A stretch of 13,009 nt of DNA from Desulfofustis sp. (GTDB taxonomy: Bacteria; Desulfobacterota; Desulfobulbia; Desulfobulbales; Desulfocapsaceae): NCBI GenBank assembly GCA_030145365.1, contig JAQYVS010000010.1, positions 1-13,009 of the forward strand. Reading direction: 5' to 3'. A program made the translations under genes and the position numbers. This document shows positions 1-7,276 of the stretch, one piece after another. Under the pieces are notes generated by a model. That model saw only the letters and a program-made list of their open reading frames with translations. It was not told the origin of the DNA and made no database searches. Each line of letters opens with the position of its first letter. Position 1 is the first letter of the stretch.

Positions 1-333
1 AACGGAGCCCAGGTTGAGGCCGATGTTAAAGCCATCTGGCTGAAGTACTCGTTTCAAAATTGTAGTCGCTGTCTGTACCAATGAGGTAAGGTCTTGTAAC
101 TCGGAGGCTTGAAGTTCAGTTATACATCCGACATGCCGAACTGGGGCTACCAGTAGATGTCCGTTGGCATAGGGGAAACGGTTGAGCAGACAGAGACTGT
201 TTTTATCCCGGTACAGCAGAAGATGTGTTTCAGAGTATGGCTTGGTTCCCGGCGGTTCAAAAAGACAATGCTCGGGAACAGAAGCCGTGCCAAGTACATG
301 CTCCATCCTCCAAGGCGTCCACAATGTTTTCAT
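1..333 (-). CDS. HIT-family protein (Ap4A phosphorylase-like), 3' end cut off by the window
   Basis: Reading the minus strand from ATG at 333 gives 111 codons open to base 1, so the C-terminus is missing. The protein starts MKTLWTPWRMEHVL. The 'W-x-PWRMEH' opening and the later 'CLLNRFPYANGHLLVAPVRH' stretch (about residues 52-71) are typical of bacterial HIT hydrolases/transferases that resemble Ap4A phosphorylase. These cytosolic enzymes act on nucleoside-phosphate bonds, for example in dinucleoside polyphosphates. The defining HxHxH catalytic triad lies further downstream in this family and is outside the window, so catalytic competence cannot be judged. The start lies 6 bases after the stop of the metallophosphoesterase gene, with an AGGA about 13 bases upstream, so the two are probably co-transcribed. 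The family call is fairly sure; the substrate is not known. Confidence 0.82.
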   Translation of the reverse strand, partial: MKTLWTPWRMEHVLGTASVPEHCLFEPPGTKPYSETHLLLYRDKNSLCLLNRFPYANGHLLVAPVRHVGCITELQASELQDLTSLVQTATTILKRVLQPDGFNIGLNLGSV

Positions 334-339
334 TGAATA

Positions 340-852
340 CTATGATTCCTGTGGCAATGAATGAATGGCAGCCGACAATCCTTCAGTGTCTATGGTCAAG
401 AGAGCGTAAGTCCCCGGGCTGCCGTACCTGCCGGTGCCTCTAAAACTGCCCGGATTAACAAGCAGAACAGAGCCGAATCTATGGTTGAGGGGTTGATGGG
501 TATGGCCGTATATGATGCAGTCCGCTTCACTGAAACGGGCAACAAGTGCATCCTCCATACCATACCCGATTCCATGGCCGTGATACAATCCGAATGTGTA
601 ATCATCGATGGAAAATATCCGGGAGTCGGGAAGCATGTTTTTCGTCGCAGAATTGCACATATTTCCGTGAACCGCATAGATGCGTTTGTCTCCGAAAACT
701 TCAAGAATTGCCCGGTTCGTGAGATCGCCCGCGTGAATAATGGTATCGCACGAAGAAAAGGCGTAATCCACCTGCGCCTGAAATGAGCGATCAGCTTCTG
801 ATATATGGGTGTCTGAGAGAACCCCTATGGTGATTGATTTATCTGTATGCAT
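340..852 (-). CDS. YfcE/MJ0936-type metallophosphoesterase
   Basis: A 170-residue calcineurin-like phosphoesterase of the small single-domain YfcE/MJ0936 type. Counting from ATG at 852, the metal ligands appear in the standard order: D14 and H16 in 'LSDTH', D43 in 'HAGDLTN', N64 in 'HGNMCN', the 'YHGHG' histidines (91/93) and H117/H119 in 'GHTHQP'. Family members are cytosolic phosphodiesterases active on model substrates; the physiological substrate is generally unknown. The reading frame is open to a TTG at 882, which would add ten residues. ATG 852 is preferred because it puts the first beta strand (ITIGVLSDTH) close to the N-terminus, as in relatives, but neither start has a strong Shine-Dalgarno sequence. 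The residue after the Asn motif is Cys rather than the more usual 'GNCD' arrangement. A HIT-family gene follows after 6 bases, which suggests a shared role in nucleotide turnover (inference). Confidence 0.88.
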   Translation of the reverse strand: MHTDKSITIGVLSDTHISEADRSFQAQVDYAFSSCDTIIHAGDLTNRAILEVFGDKRIYAVHGNMCNSATKNMLPDSRIFSIDDYTFGLYHGHGIGYGMEDALVARFSEADCIIYGHTHQPLNHRFGSVLLVNPGSFRGTGRYGSPGTYALLTIDTEGLSAAIHSLPQES

Positions 853-995
853 GGTTGCGTCCGGATCGCTGTGTTTTGGCAAGTTTTAACAAAACCTTGG
901 TTAAACAACAAATCATTCCTCTTTTTTCTGACAATCCGCGCATTGCTACCCATTCGCTTCCAGTGTCCAGGAAAGTAAGGAAAACAGATTATCGG

Positions 996-1025
996 TTGTC
1001 AAATCCTATGGCAGGCAGGTATAGT
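996..1025 (+). promoter_or_regulatory. Candidate sigma-70 promoter for efp-epmA
   Basis: TTGTCA at 996-1001 and TATAGT at 1020-1025 are separated by 18 bases, close to the consensus -35 and -10 elements. Transcription would start near 1032, giving a leader of about 70 bases. That leader is very rich in A and U, made largely of 'ataat' units (1028-1073), and ends in a GGAGA ribosome-binding site just before the efp ATG. This is read by eye from motif similarity only. The rest of the 853-1100 divergent region holds no gene I can support, and I saw no equally good promoter for the minus-strand yfcE-like gene. Confidence 0.5.
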
Positions 1026-1100
1026 CATGATAATAATCAATAATGATTAGATAATAATAAATGTAATAATAACCCTCGCTCACTTTCCTGGAGACACATA

Positions 1101-1664
1101 ATGTTTGGCGCATCTGATTTACGCAAAGGCTTGAAGATAGTACTTGATAATGAACCTCATATCATCGTTGATTTTGAGTTTTCGAAACCAGGCAAAGGTC
1201 AAGCTTTGTATCGGTGCAAGCTGAAAAATATGATAACGGGATCCCAGTTCTCCAATACCTATCGCTCCAATGACAAGTTTGAAAAGGCGGATCTGGAAGA
1301 GAGAAAAATGCAATATCTCTATAACCAGGATGATGAGTACCATTTCATGGACACCGAAAACTATGAGCAGCTTTTCCTGTCAGGCGAACAGATGGGGGAT
1401 AATGTTAACTATATGGTCGATAATATGGAGGTTCATGTATTGTTTTTTGGCCCACGCCCGATAGATATCAGTCTGCCCATATTTGTAAATCTCACGGTGA
1501 CCCAGGCCGATCCATGGGCTCGCGGTGACACCTCTGGTACCGATACAAAACCGATTACTGTTGAAACCGGTTACCAACTGCACGTTCCGCCGTTTGTCGA
1601 AGAAGGGGATAAAATTCAGATCGATACACGTACCGGTGACTATGTAACCAGGGTGAAAGAGTAG
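1101..1664 (+). CDS. efp: Elongation factor P
   Basis: Elongation factor P, 187 residues, the usual length of about 185-190. It binds ribosomes stalled on consecutive prolines and promotes peptide-bond formation. The three OB/KOW-type domains are present. Domain I carries the modification loop 'FSKPGKGQA', placing the acceptor lysine at K32, the equivalent of E. coli K34. The C-terminal domain has the typical 'TKPITVETGYQLHVPPF' and 'GDKIQIDTRTGDYVTRV' segments. A lysine in a PGKGQA context is the form modified by EpmA with beta-lysine, and the epmA gene starts 2 bases after the efp stop, so the substrate and its ligase are encoded together. The ATG at 1101 is preceded by GGAGA (1091-1095) at good spacing. 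Confidence 0.97.
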   Translation: MFGASDLRKGLKIVLDNEPHIIVDFEFSKPGKGQALYRCKLKNMITGSQFSNTYRSNDKFEKADLEERKMQYLYNQDDEYHFMDTENYEQLFLSGEQMGDNVNYMVDNMEVHVLFFGPRPIDISLPIFVNLTVTQADPWARGDTSGTDTKPITVETGYQLHVPPFVEEGDKIQIDTRTGDYVTRVKE

Positions 1665-1666
1665 CT

Positions 1667-2587
1667 GTGCTGAATCGGGAAAAACTTCAGTTCAGGGCTG
1701 AACTTTTTCATCTGGTCCGTAGTTTTTTTCGCCAGCAATGGTTTGTTGAAGTCGACACTCCGATCCGGCAGCCGGTGCTGCTGCCGGAGAGCAATATCGA
1801 ACCGATACCTGCGGGCAGCTGGTTTCTGCAGTGTTCGCCTGAACAATGCATGAAACGCCTCCTGGCGGCTGGCTCCGGCAATATCTTTCAAATTTGTCCC
1901 TGCTTCAGAGCCAAGGAGCGGGGAAACAGGCATCTGGAAGAGTTTACCATGCTCGAATGGTATCGGCTTGATGGTGACTATGTCAATTTAATGGAAGACT
2001 GTCAGCAGTTAATTCGCTTCGTCCTTGACGGCTTTAACGATAACATCAGGTATCGGGAGGGAATTCACAGGTCCTGCTTCGGGACCATGTCTTTAGATCT
2101 GCCCTGGGAACGCCTCAGTGTCACCGATGCATTTGACACGTATGCGCCCATTTCACTGGACCAGGCCCTTGCCAATCAGCAATTTGATGAGATTATCAGT
2201 GTTGATATTGAACCCAGACTCGGCCTTGAACGCCCCACCTTTCTCTACGATTATCCCTCTCAACATGCATCGCTGGCCCGGTTAAAAACAGAAGACAAGA
2301 ATCTGGCTGAGCGGGTTGAGCTCTATATCAACGGAATGGAGCTTGCAAACGGTTTTTCTGAGTTGACAGACGTAAAAGAGCAACAAAACCGATTTGTTGA
2401 GGAATTAGCCGAGATCGAACAGACCCGCAAAACAAGGGAGAGGATGCCGGGAAAATTTCTTTACGAACTTGAACAATTAGACAAAGCTGCTGGCATTGCT
2501 TTTGGCCTTGATCGGTTGTTGATGCTTCTAATGTCGGCCGAATCAATTGATGACGTCGTCAGTTTTTCGATCAAGGACTGGGATTAG
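1667..2587 (+). CDS. epmA: EF-P--lysine lysyltransferase EpmA (PoxA/GenX)
   Basis: A 306-residue class II aminoacyl-tRNA-synthetase core related to lysyl-tRNA synthetase but lacking its N-terminal anticodon-binding domain, which is the hallmark of EpmA. Motif 1 is around 'VDTPIRQP' (34-41), motif 2 around 'FRAKERGNRHLEEFTMLEWY' (79-98), and motif 3 is 'GIAFGLDRLLML' (276-287). In motif 3, Ala278 replaces the glycine of true LysRS ('GLGIG'), as known for E. coli EpmA, where this residue sets substrate choice. The 'NGFSELTD' segment lines the lysine/ATP site. The enzyme attaches lysine or beta-lysine to the loop lysine of EF-P. Translation starts with GTG at 1667, two bases after the efp stop, implying coupling. 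The aminomutase EpmB that makes beta-lysine is not in this window. Confidence 0.95.
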   Translation: MLNREKLQFRAELFHLVRSFFRQQWFVEVDTPIRQPVLLPESNIEPIPAGSWFLQCSPEQCMKRLLAAGSGNIFQICPCFRAKERGNRHLEEFTMLEWYRLDGDYVNLMEDCQQLIRFVLDGFNDNIRYREGIHRSCFGTMSLDLPWERLSVTDAFDTYAPISLDQALANQQFDEIISVDIEPRLGLERPTFLYDYPSQHASLARLKTEDKNLAERVELYINGMELANGFSELTDVKEQQNRFVEELAEIEQTRKTRERMPGKFLYELEQLDKAAGIAFGLDRLLMLLMSAESIDDVVSFSIKDWD

Positions 2588-2600
2588 ACGACAGCCTGAA

Positions 2601-4388
2601 TCACTTCCTTATTATCTTCTTTCTACGAGTTGAGTCTTTTCTGTGCGTGGTCTTGATAAATTCGTTTTCAATAATCTTTCGCTGTCTAATGCGTTCAGCC
2701 TGGTTTCGAGCAACTTCAATTTCAACATTCTTATCACGATGGGTAGAACTCACATACATTGCCGTGGAGAGCGTTCCGGGGGTTGGAGTGAAATCCTGGA
2801 ATTGTTTTACTGTCAGGCCCAATTCCTTCATTTTCCTGACCATATTTTTAGTGTGTTGCACGTTGCAACCCGGATGGGCGCTGATGATGTAGGGAGTGAG
2901 ACCGACCCGTTTACCGAGTCGCTTGGTAATTGATCGAAAGAGCGATACAAATTGAATAAGTTGGCTGTGCGGCTCTTTGTGCATCAGCTTCAGCACCTCG
3001 TCTTCGGTATGTTCCGGGGCAATTTTGAGATTGCCTGGAGTGTGATGCTTCACCAGTTTTTCCAGTAGTTTTGGCGTTTTCTGCAGAAGTTCCAGCCGTA
3101 ACCCGGAAGAGATAAAGAGATGTTTGATTCCGTCTAATTGTGAAACCCGATTGAGCAGTTCAATAGACAAAGATTCATTCAGGATCAGATTTTTACAGAT
3201 CTTAGGAAACAGACAGTCATGTTTGGCACAGGAGCCAATGGCGCATTCGGTACCATACAGATTAGCCGTTGGCCCGCCGAGGTCGGTGATGGTTCCGTCA
3301 AAGTCATTTTGGCGGGCAATTCTTCTTACTTCGTCTATCACCGAATCCAGGCTTCGGCTGGTGATCCTCGGCCCCTGGTGCCTGGTAATCGCGCAAAATG
3401 AGCAGTTACCGTAACAACCGCGGACGACGGTGACCGAGTTTTTAATCATTTTGTAGGCTGGAATATCCTGGGCCGACGGATGAGGCTTTCGACTAAAAGG
3501 CAGTTCGTAGAGTTGATCCAGCTCTTTTTCAGAAAAAACCGGAGCAGGGGGGTATTGTATAATCCAGGAAGCCTGCTGTTTCTGAAGCAAAATGATATCG
3601 GCCCGTGAGCGGGAGCAGCGGTCGATGACTCGTTCAGCCTGCATAAATGCAGAGATATCATTGCCGATGTCACCCCAGCCGGGCAATTGTCTTATTGTCC
3701 GGTTTGCCCCTTTGGCCGATGTTTTAAAGCGCACGATGTCAGTATCGTTTTTGCGGATACAGGTTCCGGCAATGTCTTCCAGTGATTTTTCCGAGTTCAA
3801 TCGCCGAGCAACTTCCAGAATTGCCTTTTCCCCCATCCCGTAAACCAGAAGATCGGCTTTGGCATCGCTCAAGTGGGAGCCGCGTAACTTGTTCTGTTTG
3901 TAGTCGAAGTGGACAAAGCGACGAAGTGATGCTTCAATGCCGCCAAGAATAATGGTCGTCTGAGGATATGCTTTTCGGGCCAGATTTGCATAGTGGAGTA
4001 CGGCCCGATCCGGGCGAAAGCGGTTCTGTCGATTTTGAATTTTTGAGCGCCAGGGTTGGCCGTTCGGCGAATACGCATCGAAATCCCGAACTTTACCGTT
4101 GGAGCTGTAGTTGGCAACGATCGAATCCAGATTGCCTGCGGAGATACCAAAAAAGAGAAGGGGGCGTCCAAAGCGCTGGAAGTCTGTTTCTGTATCAAAT
4201 CTTGGTTGTGCCAGAACGGCCACCCGGTAGCCTTCGCGTTCCAACAGACGACCGATCAGAGCTATGCCAAAAGATGGATGATCCACATAGGCGTCACCAC
4301 TGACCAGGATAATATCTGTTTCGTTCCAGCCTCTGGCCAGGCATTCTTTTTTGCTTACCGGAAGTGGTTGGGCATTGGCTGCGTTCAT
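2601..4388 (-). CDS. ygiQ: YgiQ-family radical SAM protein (UPF0313)
   Basis: A 595-residue radical-SAM protein of the YgiQ family. The N-terminal part (about 24-260) has the family signature 'DAYVDHPSFG' and 'GGIEASLRRF' (149-158), an apparent Rossmann-like region. The radical-SAM core begins at 'VVRGCYGNCSFC', with C325, C329 and C332 forming the CX3CX2C site for a 4Fe-4S cluster. A second cysteine group (C382, C387, C392, C398) follows. The C-terminus is strongly basic (RKDSTRRKKIIRK). The reaction is not known for the family. It is not EpmB/KamA despite lying beside epmA: it lacks the overall 2,3-aminomutase layout and faces the opposite way. It converges with epmA with 13 bases between stops, and no terminator hairpin is visible there. 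ATG 4388 has no strong Shine-Dalgarno sequence, and no convincing promoter was seen upstream. Confidence 0.93.
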   Translation of the reverse strand: MNAANAQPLPVSKKECLARGWNETDIILVSGDAYVDHPSFGIALIGRLLEREGYRVAVLAQPRFDTETDFQRFGRPLLFFGISAGNLDSIVANYSSNGKVRDFDAYSPNGQPWRSKIQNRQNRFRPDRAVLHYANLARKAYPQTTIILGGIEASLRRFVHFDYKQNKLRGSHLSDAKADLLVYGMGEKAILEVARRLNSEKSLEDIAGTCIRKNDTDIVRFKTSAKGANRTIRQLPGWGDIGNDISAFMQAERVIDRCSRSRADIILLQKQQASWIIQYPPAPVFSEKELDQLYELPFSRKPHPSAQDIPAYKMIKNSVTVVRGCYGNCSFCAITRHQGPRITSRSLDSVIDEVRRIARQNDFDGTITDLGGPTANLYGTECAIGSCAKHDCLFPKICKNLILNESLSIELLNRVSQLDGIKHLFISSGLRLELLQKTPKLLEKLVKHHTPGNLKIAPEHTEDEVLKLMHKEPHSQLIQFVSLFRSITKRLGKRVGLTPYIISAHPGCNVQHTKNMVRKMKELGLTVKQFQDFTPTPGTLSTAMYVSSTHRDKNVEIEVARNQAERIRQRKIIENEFIKTTHRKDSTRRKKIIRK

Positions 4389-4569
4389 TGTTTATCGCTG
4401 GAGTTTTTTTGGATACGTTTAACGAGTGTTATTTGTAATGCAGATGCTCAAGCCTCGCTACAACCTTTTTCTCATCACGCCTCTGTTTGATAGAAGAATA
4501 GCTTGTTTTTCATTACAGAATTGCATCCGGGTTTACATTCCCTGAGAAAGATTCTTGATATATCCCTTT

Positions 4570-4602
4570 TTGTATGTAAAATTAGTAAGGTAGCATTATA
4601 AT
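4570..4602 (+). promoter_or_regulatory. Candidate promoter for nth and the response regulator
   Basis: A perfect -10 hexamer TATAAT lies at 4597-4602 in the AT-rich end of the ygiQ/nth intergenic region. The best -35-like hexamer, TTGTAT at 4570-4575, is 21 bases upstream, which is longer than ideal, so the -35 assignment is weak. The predicted start near 4609 would give a leader of about 25 bases ahead of the nth ribosome-binding site GGGGG (4624-4628). The rest of 4389-4632 shows no gene or structure I can support. Confidence 0.4.
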
Positions 4603-4632
4603 GGGTGTTGGATCATTTTTATTGGGGGCACT

Positions 4633-5286
4633 TTGGTTGATATCGCTGGTTTTTTAGATATACTTGAAGAAGAAGTCAGGAAATACCGGGTGCCGGTGGT
4701 TGATCTGATTGGCGTGCAGAGCGCCGATCCCTATCGGGTTCTTATGGCTACGATCTTGTCTTCACGAACCAAAGATGAAGTAACCGCCGTCGCCTCACAA
4801 AGACTGTTTGAGAGGGCTCCCGACCTCTTCCATCTGGCTGAACTTGAACCGGACGATATTAAGGAGTTGATTTATCCGGTCGGTTTCTACAAGACTAAGG
4901 CGGGTCATCTTATAAAGACTGCCCGGATTTTACGAGATGATTGTCAGGGAGTTGTCCCCGACACGCTTGATGAATTAGTGAAACTTCCCGGTGTGGGACG
5001 AAAGACGGCAAACCTGGTTCTGGCAGTTGCGTTTGATACTCCGGCAATCTGCGTTGACACCCACGTGCATCGAATCATGAATATCTGGGGTTATGTGAAA
5101 ACTAAAACCCCTTTTGATACGGAGATGGCACTGAGGAAAAAATTACCGAAAACGTACTGGAAGAAAGTTAACCGACTGCTTGTTGCCTTCGGCCAGGGAA
5201 AGTGTAAACCAGTTGCACCGCATTGTGATGACTGTGTTTTATCAGCAGAATGTGCGAAGATTAATGTTGTGCCCAGAAAAATCTGA
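4633..5286 (+). CDS. nth: Endonuclease III (DNA glycosylase/AP lyase)
   Basis: A 217-residue endonuclease III, which removes oxidised pyrimidines from DNA and cleaves the abasic site. The helix-hairpin-helix is 'LPGVGRKTANLVL' (118-130) with catalytic Lys124, followed by the catalytic aspartate D142 in 'VDTHVHRI'. The 4Fe-4S cluster is bound by C191-x6-C198-x2-C201-x5-C207, exactly the family spacing. The early 'LSSRTKD' (42-48) replaces the 'LSAQATD' of E. coli Nth; the variant is known in archaeal and many deltaproteobacterial members. The start codon is TTG at 4633, chosen because GGGGG lies just upstream and no in-frame ATG occurs near the expected N-terminus. Its stop overlaps the ribosome-binding site of the following response-regulator gene. 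Confidence 0.96.
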   Translation: MVDIAGFLDILEEEVRKYRVPVVDLIGVQSADPYRVLMATILSSRTKDEVTAVASQRLFERAPDLFHLAELEPDDIKELIYPVGFYKTKAGHLIKTARILRDDCQGVVPDTLDELVKLPGVGRKTANLVLAVAFDTPAICVDTHVHRIMNIWGYVKTKTPFDTEMALRKKLPKTYWKKVNRLLVAFGQGKCKPVAPHCDDCVLSAECAKINVVPRKI

Positions 5287-5298
5287 GGTGGTGAATTG

Positions 5299-5967
5299 AT
5301 GGATCAGGGGATTGAAAAATGCCGGATCGTTCTGGCAGATGACCATGCTTTAATTCGACATGGTATAAAAAATATCATCTCCCAGGATGGCCGCATGGAG
5401 ATTGTCGGTGAAGTGGGCAATGGCGAGGAACTCCTAAACACCCTGGCTGGTAAGACGGTAGATCTGTTGATACTTGATATTTCCATGCCGAAAATCAGTG
5501 GTATCGATCTTACCGAGATCTTGAAAAAACGCTATCCGTCGATGAAGATTCTGATATTGACGATGCATAAGAGCAAGCAGTTTCTGCATCGGGCTATTTC
5601 GGCAGGAGCCGACGGTTATCTGGTAAAAAGCGATTCTGATAAGGAAATCTTACTGGCCATTGAAAAAATTGAACAGGGTAAGACATATATTTCACCGTAT
5701 TTGGCTGATGACTTCACCGAAGACGTGTTACAAGCCTATCGAGACCCGGCAGCCAGTCCATTCAAAAATCTAACCAAAAGGGAAAAACAGATTCTTTCTT
5801 TGGTTGTTGATGGGTATACCTCCAAAGCCATGGCGGCTAAACTGAATCTCAGCCCTCGGACGGTGGATCATCATCGGGCCAACCTCCTGAAGAAGTTCGA
5901 TATGAAAAACAGTGTCGATCTGGTAAATTTTGCCATAAGAAATGGCTACGTGGCTCTCGAAGATTAA
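5299..5967 (+). CDS. NarL/FixJ-type response regulator with LuxR DNA-binding domain
   Basis: A 222-residue two-domain response regulator. The receiver domain (about 8-122) has the acidic pair D14/D15, phospho-acceptor D60 in 'LLILDISMP', T88 in 'ILTMH' and K110 in 'YLVKSD'. All key residues are present, so it should be phosphorylatable. The LuxR-type helix-turn-helix (about 158-217) begins 'LTKREKQILSLVVDGYTSK' and contains 'LSPRTVDHH', the recognition-helix region. ATG 5299 is preferred over the TTG three bases earlier, because GAGGTG (5285-5290) gives 8-base spacing and overlaps the nth stop, so translation is probably coupled to nth. No histidine kinase gene is in the window, so the signal and target genes are unknown. 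A weak AT-rich inverted repeat (5960-5965 / 5972-5977) spans its stop but is not a convincing terminator. Confidence 0.93.
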   Translation: MDQGIEKCRIVLADDHALIRHGIKNIISQDGRMEIVGEVGNGEELLNTLAGKTVDLLILDISMPKISGIDLTEILKKRYPSMKILILTMHKSKQFLHRAISAGADGYLVKSDSDKEILLAIEKIEQGKTYISPYLADDFTEDVLQAYRDPAASPFKNLTKREKQILSLVVDGYTSKAMAAKLNLSPRTVDHHRANLLKKFDMKNSVDLVNFAIRNGYVALED

Positions 5968-6061
5968 TAAAAATCTTGTCGTTCTCGAAAAAAACTGGGC
6001 CGTACTGTTTCCCCTCTTATCTGTACTTTTCTGAAATCACGGTGACAATTAAATAGTTATC

Positions 6062-6092
6062 TTGAAACCAGGTATTTTCACCTAGCTATAAA
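6062..6092 (+). promoter_or_regulatory. Candidate promoter for the HU gene
   Basis: TTGAAA at 6062-6067 and TATAAA at 6087-6092 are spaced by 19 bases, a little long but plausible for a sigma-70-type promoter. A second -35-like TTGACT at 6100-6105 has no good -10 partner. The 5968-6176 interval otherwise holds only AT-rich, structure-poor DNA. This is motif reading only. Confidence 0.33.
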
Positions 6093-6176
6093 TAGGCAAT
6101 TGACTGGATTGTTTTTCCTGACCTTTGCAGGTATCACTTCTGCCAATTTTAATAATTACCAACGAGAGAGGAATAC

Positions 6177-6455
6177 ATGAATAAAGCAGAATTGATAGCA
6201 ACCATTGCCGATTCAGCCGATGTAACCAAAGTTGTTGCTGCAAAAGCGCTGGATTCCGTACTTGCTCATATGGGTGATGCCCTGGAAAAGGGAGAGCGGG
6301 TAATCGTTTCCGGGTTCGGTTCATTTCGTGTGGTTGAGCGTGCTGAGCAGCAAGGAAGAAATCCGCAGACGGGCACAGCCATTTCCCTACCGGCCCACAA
6401 TGTGGTTAAGTTCAAGCCGGGAAAAATATTGTCTGAAAAGGTGAAGATCAGCTGA
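6177..6455 (+). CDS. HU-family histone-like DNA-binding protein
   Basis: A 92-residue HU/IHF-fold protein that bends and compacts DNA. The dimerisation helices occupy about residues 1-40. 'GFGSF' (46-50) opens the beta-saddle, and the DNA-binding arm carries 'RNPQTG' (61-66), whose Pro63 intercalates between base pairs in HU proteins. The closing 'VVKFKPGKILSEKV' is standard. I call it HU rather than IHF because of its length and general HU-like arm, without a subunit assignment. A strong ribosome-binding site (GAGAGAGGA, ending about 5 bases before the ATG) fits an abundant protein. The gene appears monocistronic. Its 3' end overlaps the 3' end of lgt on the other strand by 8 bases, leaving no room for a separate terminator. 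Confidence 0.95.
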   Translation: MNKAELIATIADSADVTKVVAAKALDSVLAHMGDALEKGERVIVSGFGSFRVVERAEQQGRNPQTGTAISLPAHNVVKFKPGKILSEKVKIS

Positions 6456-7260
6456 GTGTTTCAGGCGGGATGGATTTTAATCTCAGGTACCAGATACTCA
6501 GCCCGAAGACAATCATCACAGAACTGAGCAGCTGCCCCATGCTCAGCAGATTGAAAAATAGGCCAAGTTGGGGGTCCGGTTCTCTGGTGTATTCGATGAA
6601 AAATCGAATAATTCCATAACCGAAAAAAAATAAAGCAAATAATGAGCCGTGTGGCCAGAGTCGATTATCTGTCCAGGGCTTTGTACGCATACTCCAGAGC
6701 AGGATAAAAAGCACAAGTCCTTCAAAAAAGGCCTCGTAGAGCTGTGAAGGGTGTCTCGCTATCGGGCCTCCTCCTGGAAATATCATCGCCCAAGGGAGAT
6801 CCGTGGGTCTGCCGAACAGCTCGCCGTTGATGAAGTTTCCCAGCCTGCCAAGGCCGAGTCCTATTGGGATTGTCACGATATAGATATCGGCGGCCTTCCA
6901 GAAGTCTATTTTCTTCCATCTGCAGAACCATAGACCGCCAAGTGCGACTCCAATGGCAGCGCCGTGGAAAGACATACCGCCGGTCCAGGTTGCCGGGATC
7001 TCAAGCGGATGTTCAAGGTAGTAACCAAGATTATAAAAGAGTACATAACCCAGCCTTCCCCCAACGATTAATGAGAGGATCAGGGCTATATTGAGATTTT
7101 CAAAATGAGTCTCTAACTGCTTGAACGAAAATTGTTTCAACTGGTGTTTGACCAGTAGATAACAGGCTAAGAACCCGAGAACGTACATCAGTCCGTACCA
7201 GCGTATCTGTAGTGGTCCGAGGCGAATCAGGACGGGGTCTATGTCTGGATAAGGAAGCAT
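6448..7260 (-). CDS. lgt: Prolipoprotein diacylglyceryl transferase
   Basis: Lgt, 270 residues, an inner-membrane enzyme that transfers diacylglycerol from phosphatidylglycerol to the lipobox cysteine of prolipoproteins, the first step of lipoprotein maturation. Several hydrophobic membrane segments are visible (for example 22-38, 57-77, 95-113, 178-191, 205-222, 240-258). Key motifs are 'GGMSFHG' (94-100) with H99, equivalent to E. coli H103, the Lgt signature 'GRLGNFINGELFGR' (138-151) containing R139 and N142, 'RHPSQLYEA' (169-177), and 'FIEYTREPD' (221-229). ATG 7260 is 16 bases after the mnmG stop, so it is likely the last gene of the mnmE-methyltransferase-mnmG-lgt run. Its tail overlaps the convergent HU gene by 8 bases. 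Confidence 0.97.
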   Translation of the reverse strand: MLPYPDIDPVLIRLGPLQIRWYGLMYVLGFLACYLLVKHQLKQFSFKQLETHFENLNIALILSLIVGGRLGYVLFYNLGYYLEHPLEIPATWTGGMSFHGAAIGVALGGLWFCRWKKIDFWKAADIYIVTIPIGLGLGRLGNFINGELFGRPTDLPWAMIFPGGGPIARHPSQLYEAFFEGLVLFILLWSMRTKPWTDNRLWPHGSLFALFFFGYGIIRFFIEYTREPDPQLGLFFNLLSMGQLLSSVMIVFGLSIWYLRLKSIPPETLS

Positions 7261-7276
7261 TAGGCTGGTTATTCCA

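Noticed and set aside
361..786. A 141-codon plus-strand open frame
   Set aside because: It lies wholly opposite the metallophosphoesterase gene, and its product has no recognisable motif, while the minus strand carries the full metal-ligand set.
834..1043. A 69-codon plus-strand ORF overlapping the yfcE-like start and the efp leader
   Set aside because: No ribosome-binding site or motif, and it crosses the predicted efp promoter.
1028..1073. The repeated 'ataat' stretch as a tandem repeat or iteron array
   Set aside because: The units are irregular and short, and the stretch is better explained as an AT-rich leader downstream of the efp promoter.
2601..4388. Possible EpmB (lysine 2,3-aminomutase) because it is a radical-SAM gene beside epmA
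   Set aside because: Length, the N-terminal 'DAYVDHPSFG' and 'GGIEASLRRF' signatures and the second cysteine group identify YgiQ; the gene is also convergent with epmA.
4438..4545. A 35-codon plus-strand ORF in the ygiQ-nth gap
   Set aside because: No ribosome-binding site, no recognisable product, and AT-rich DNA where chance ORFs are expected.
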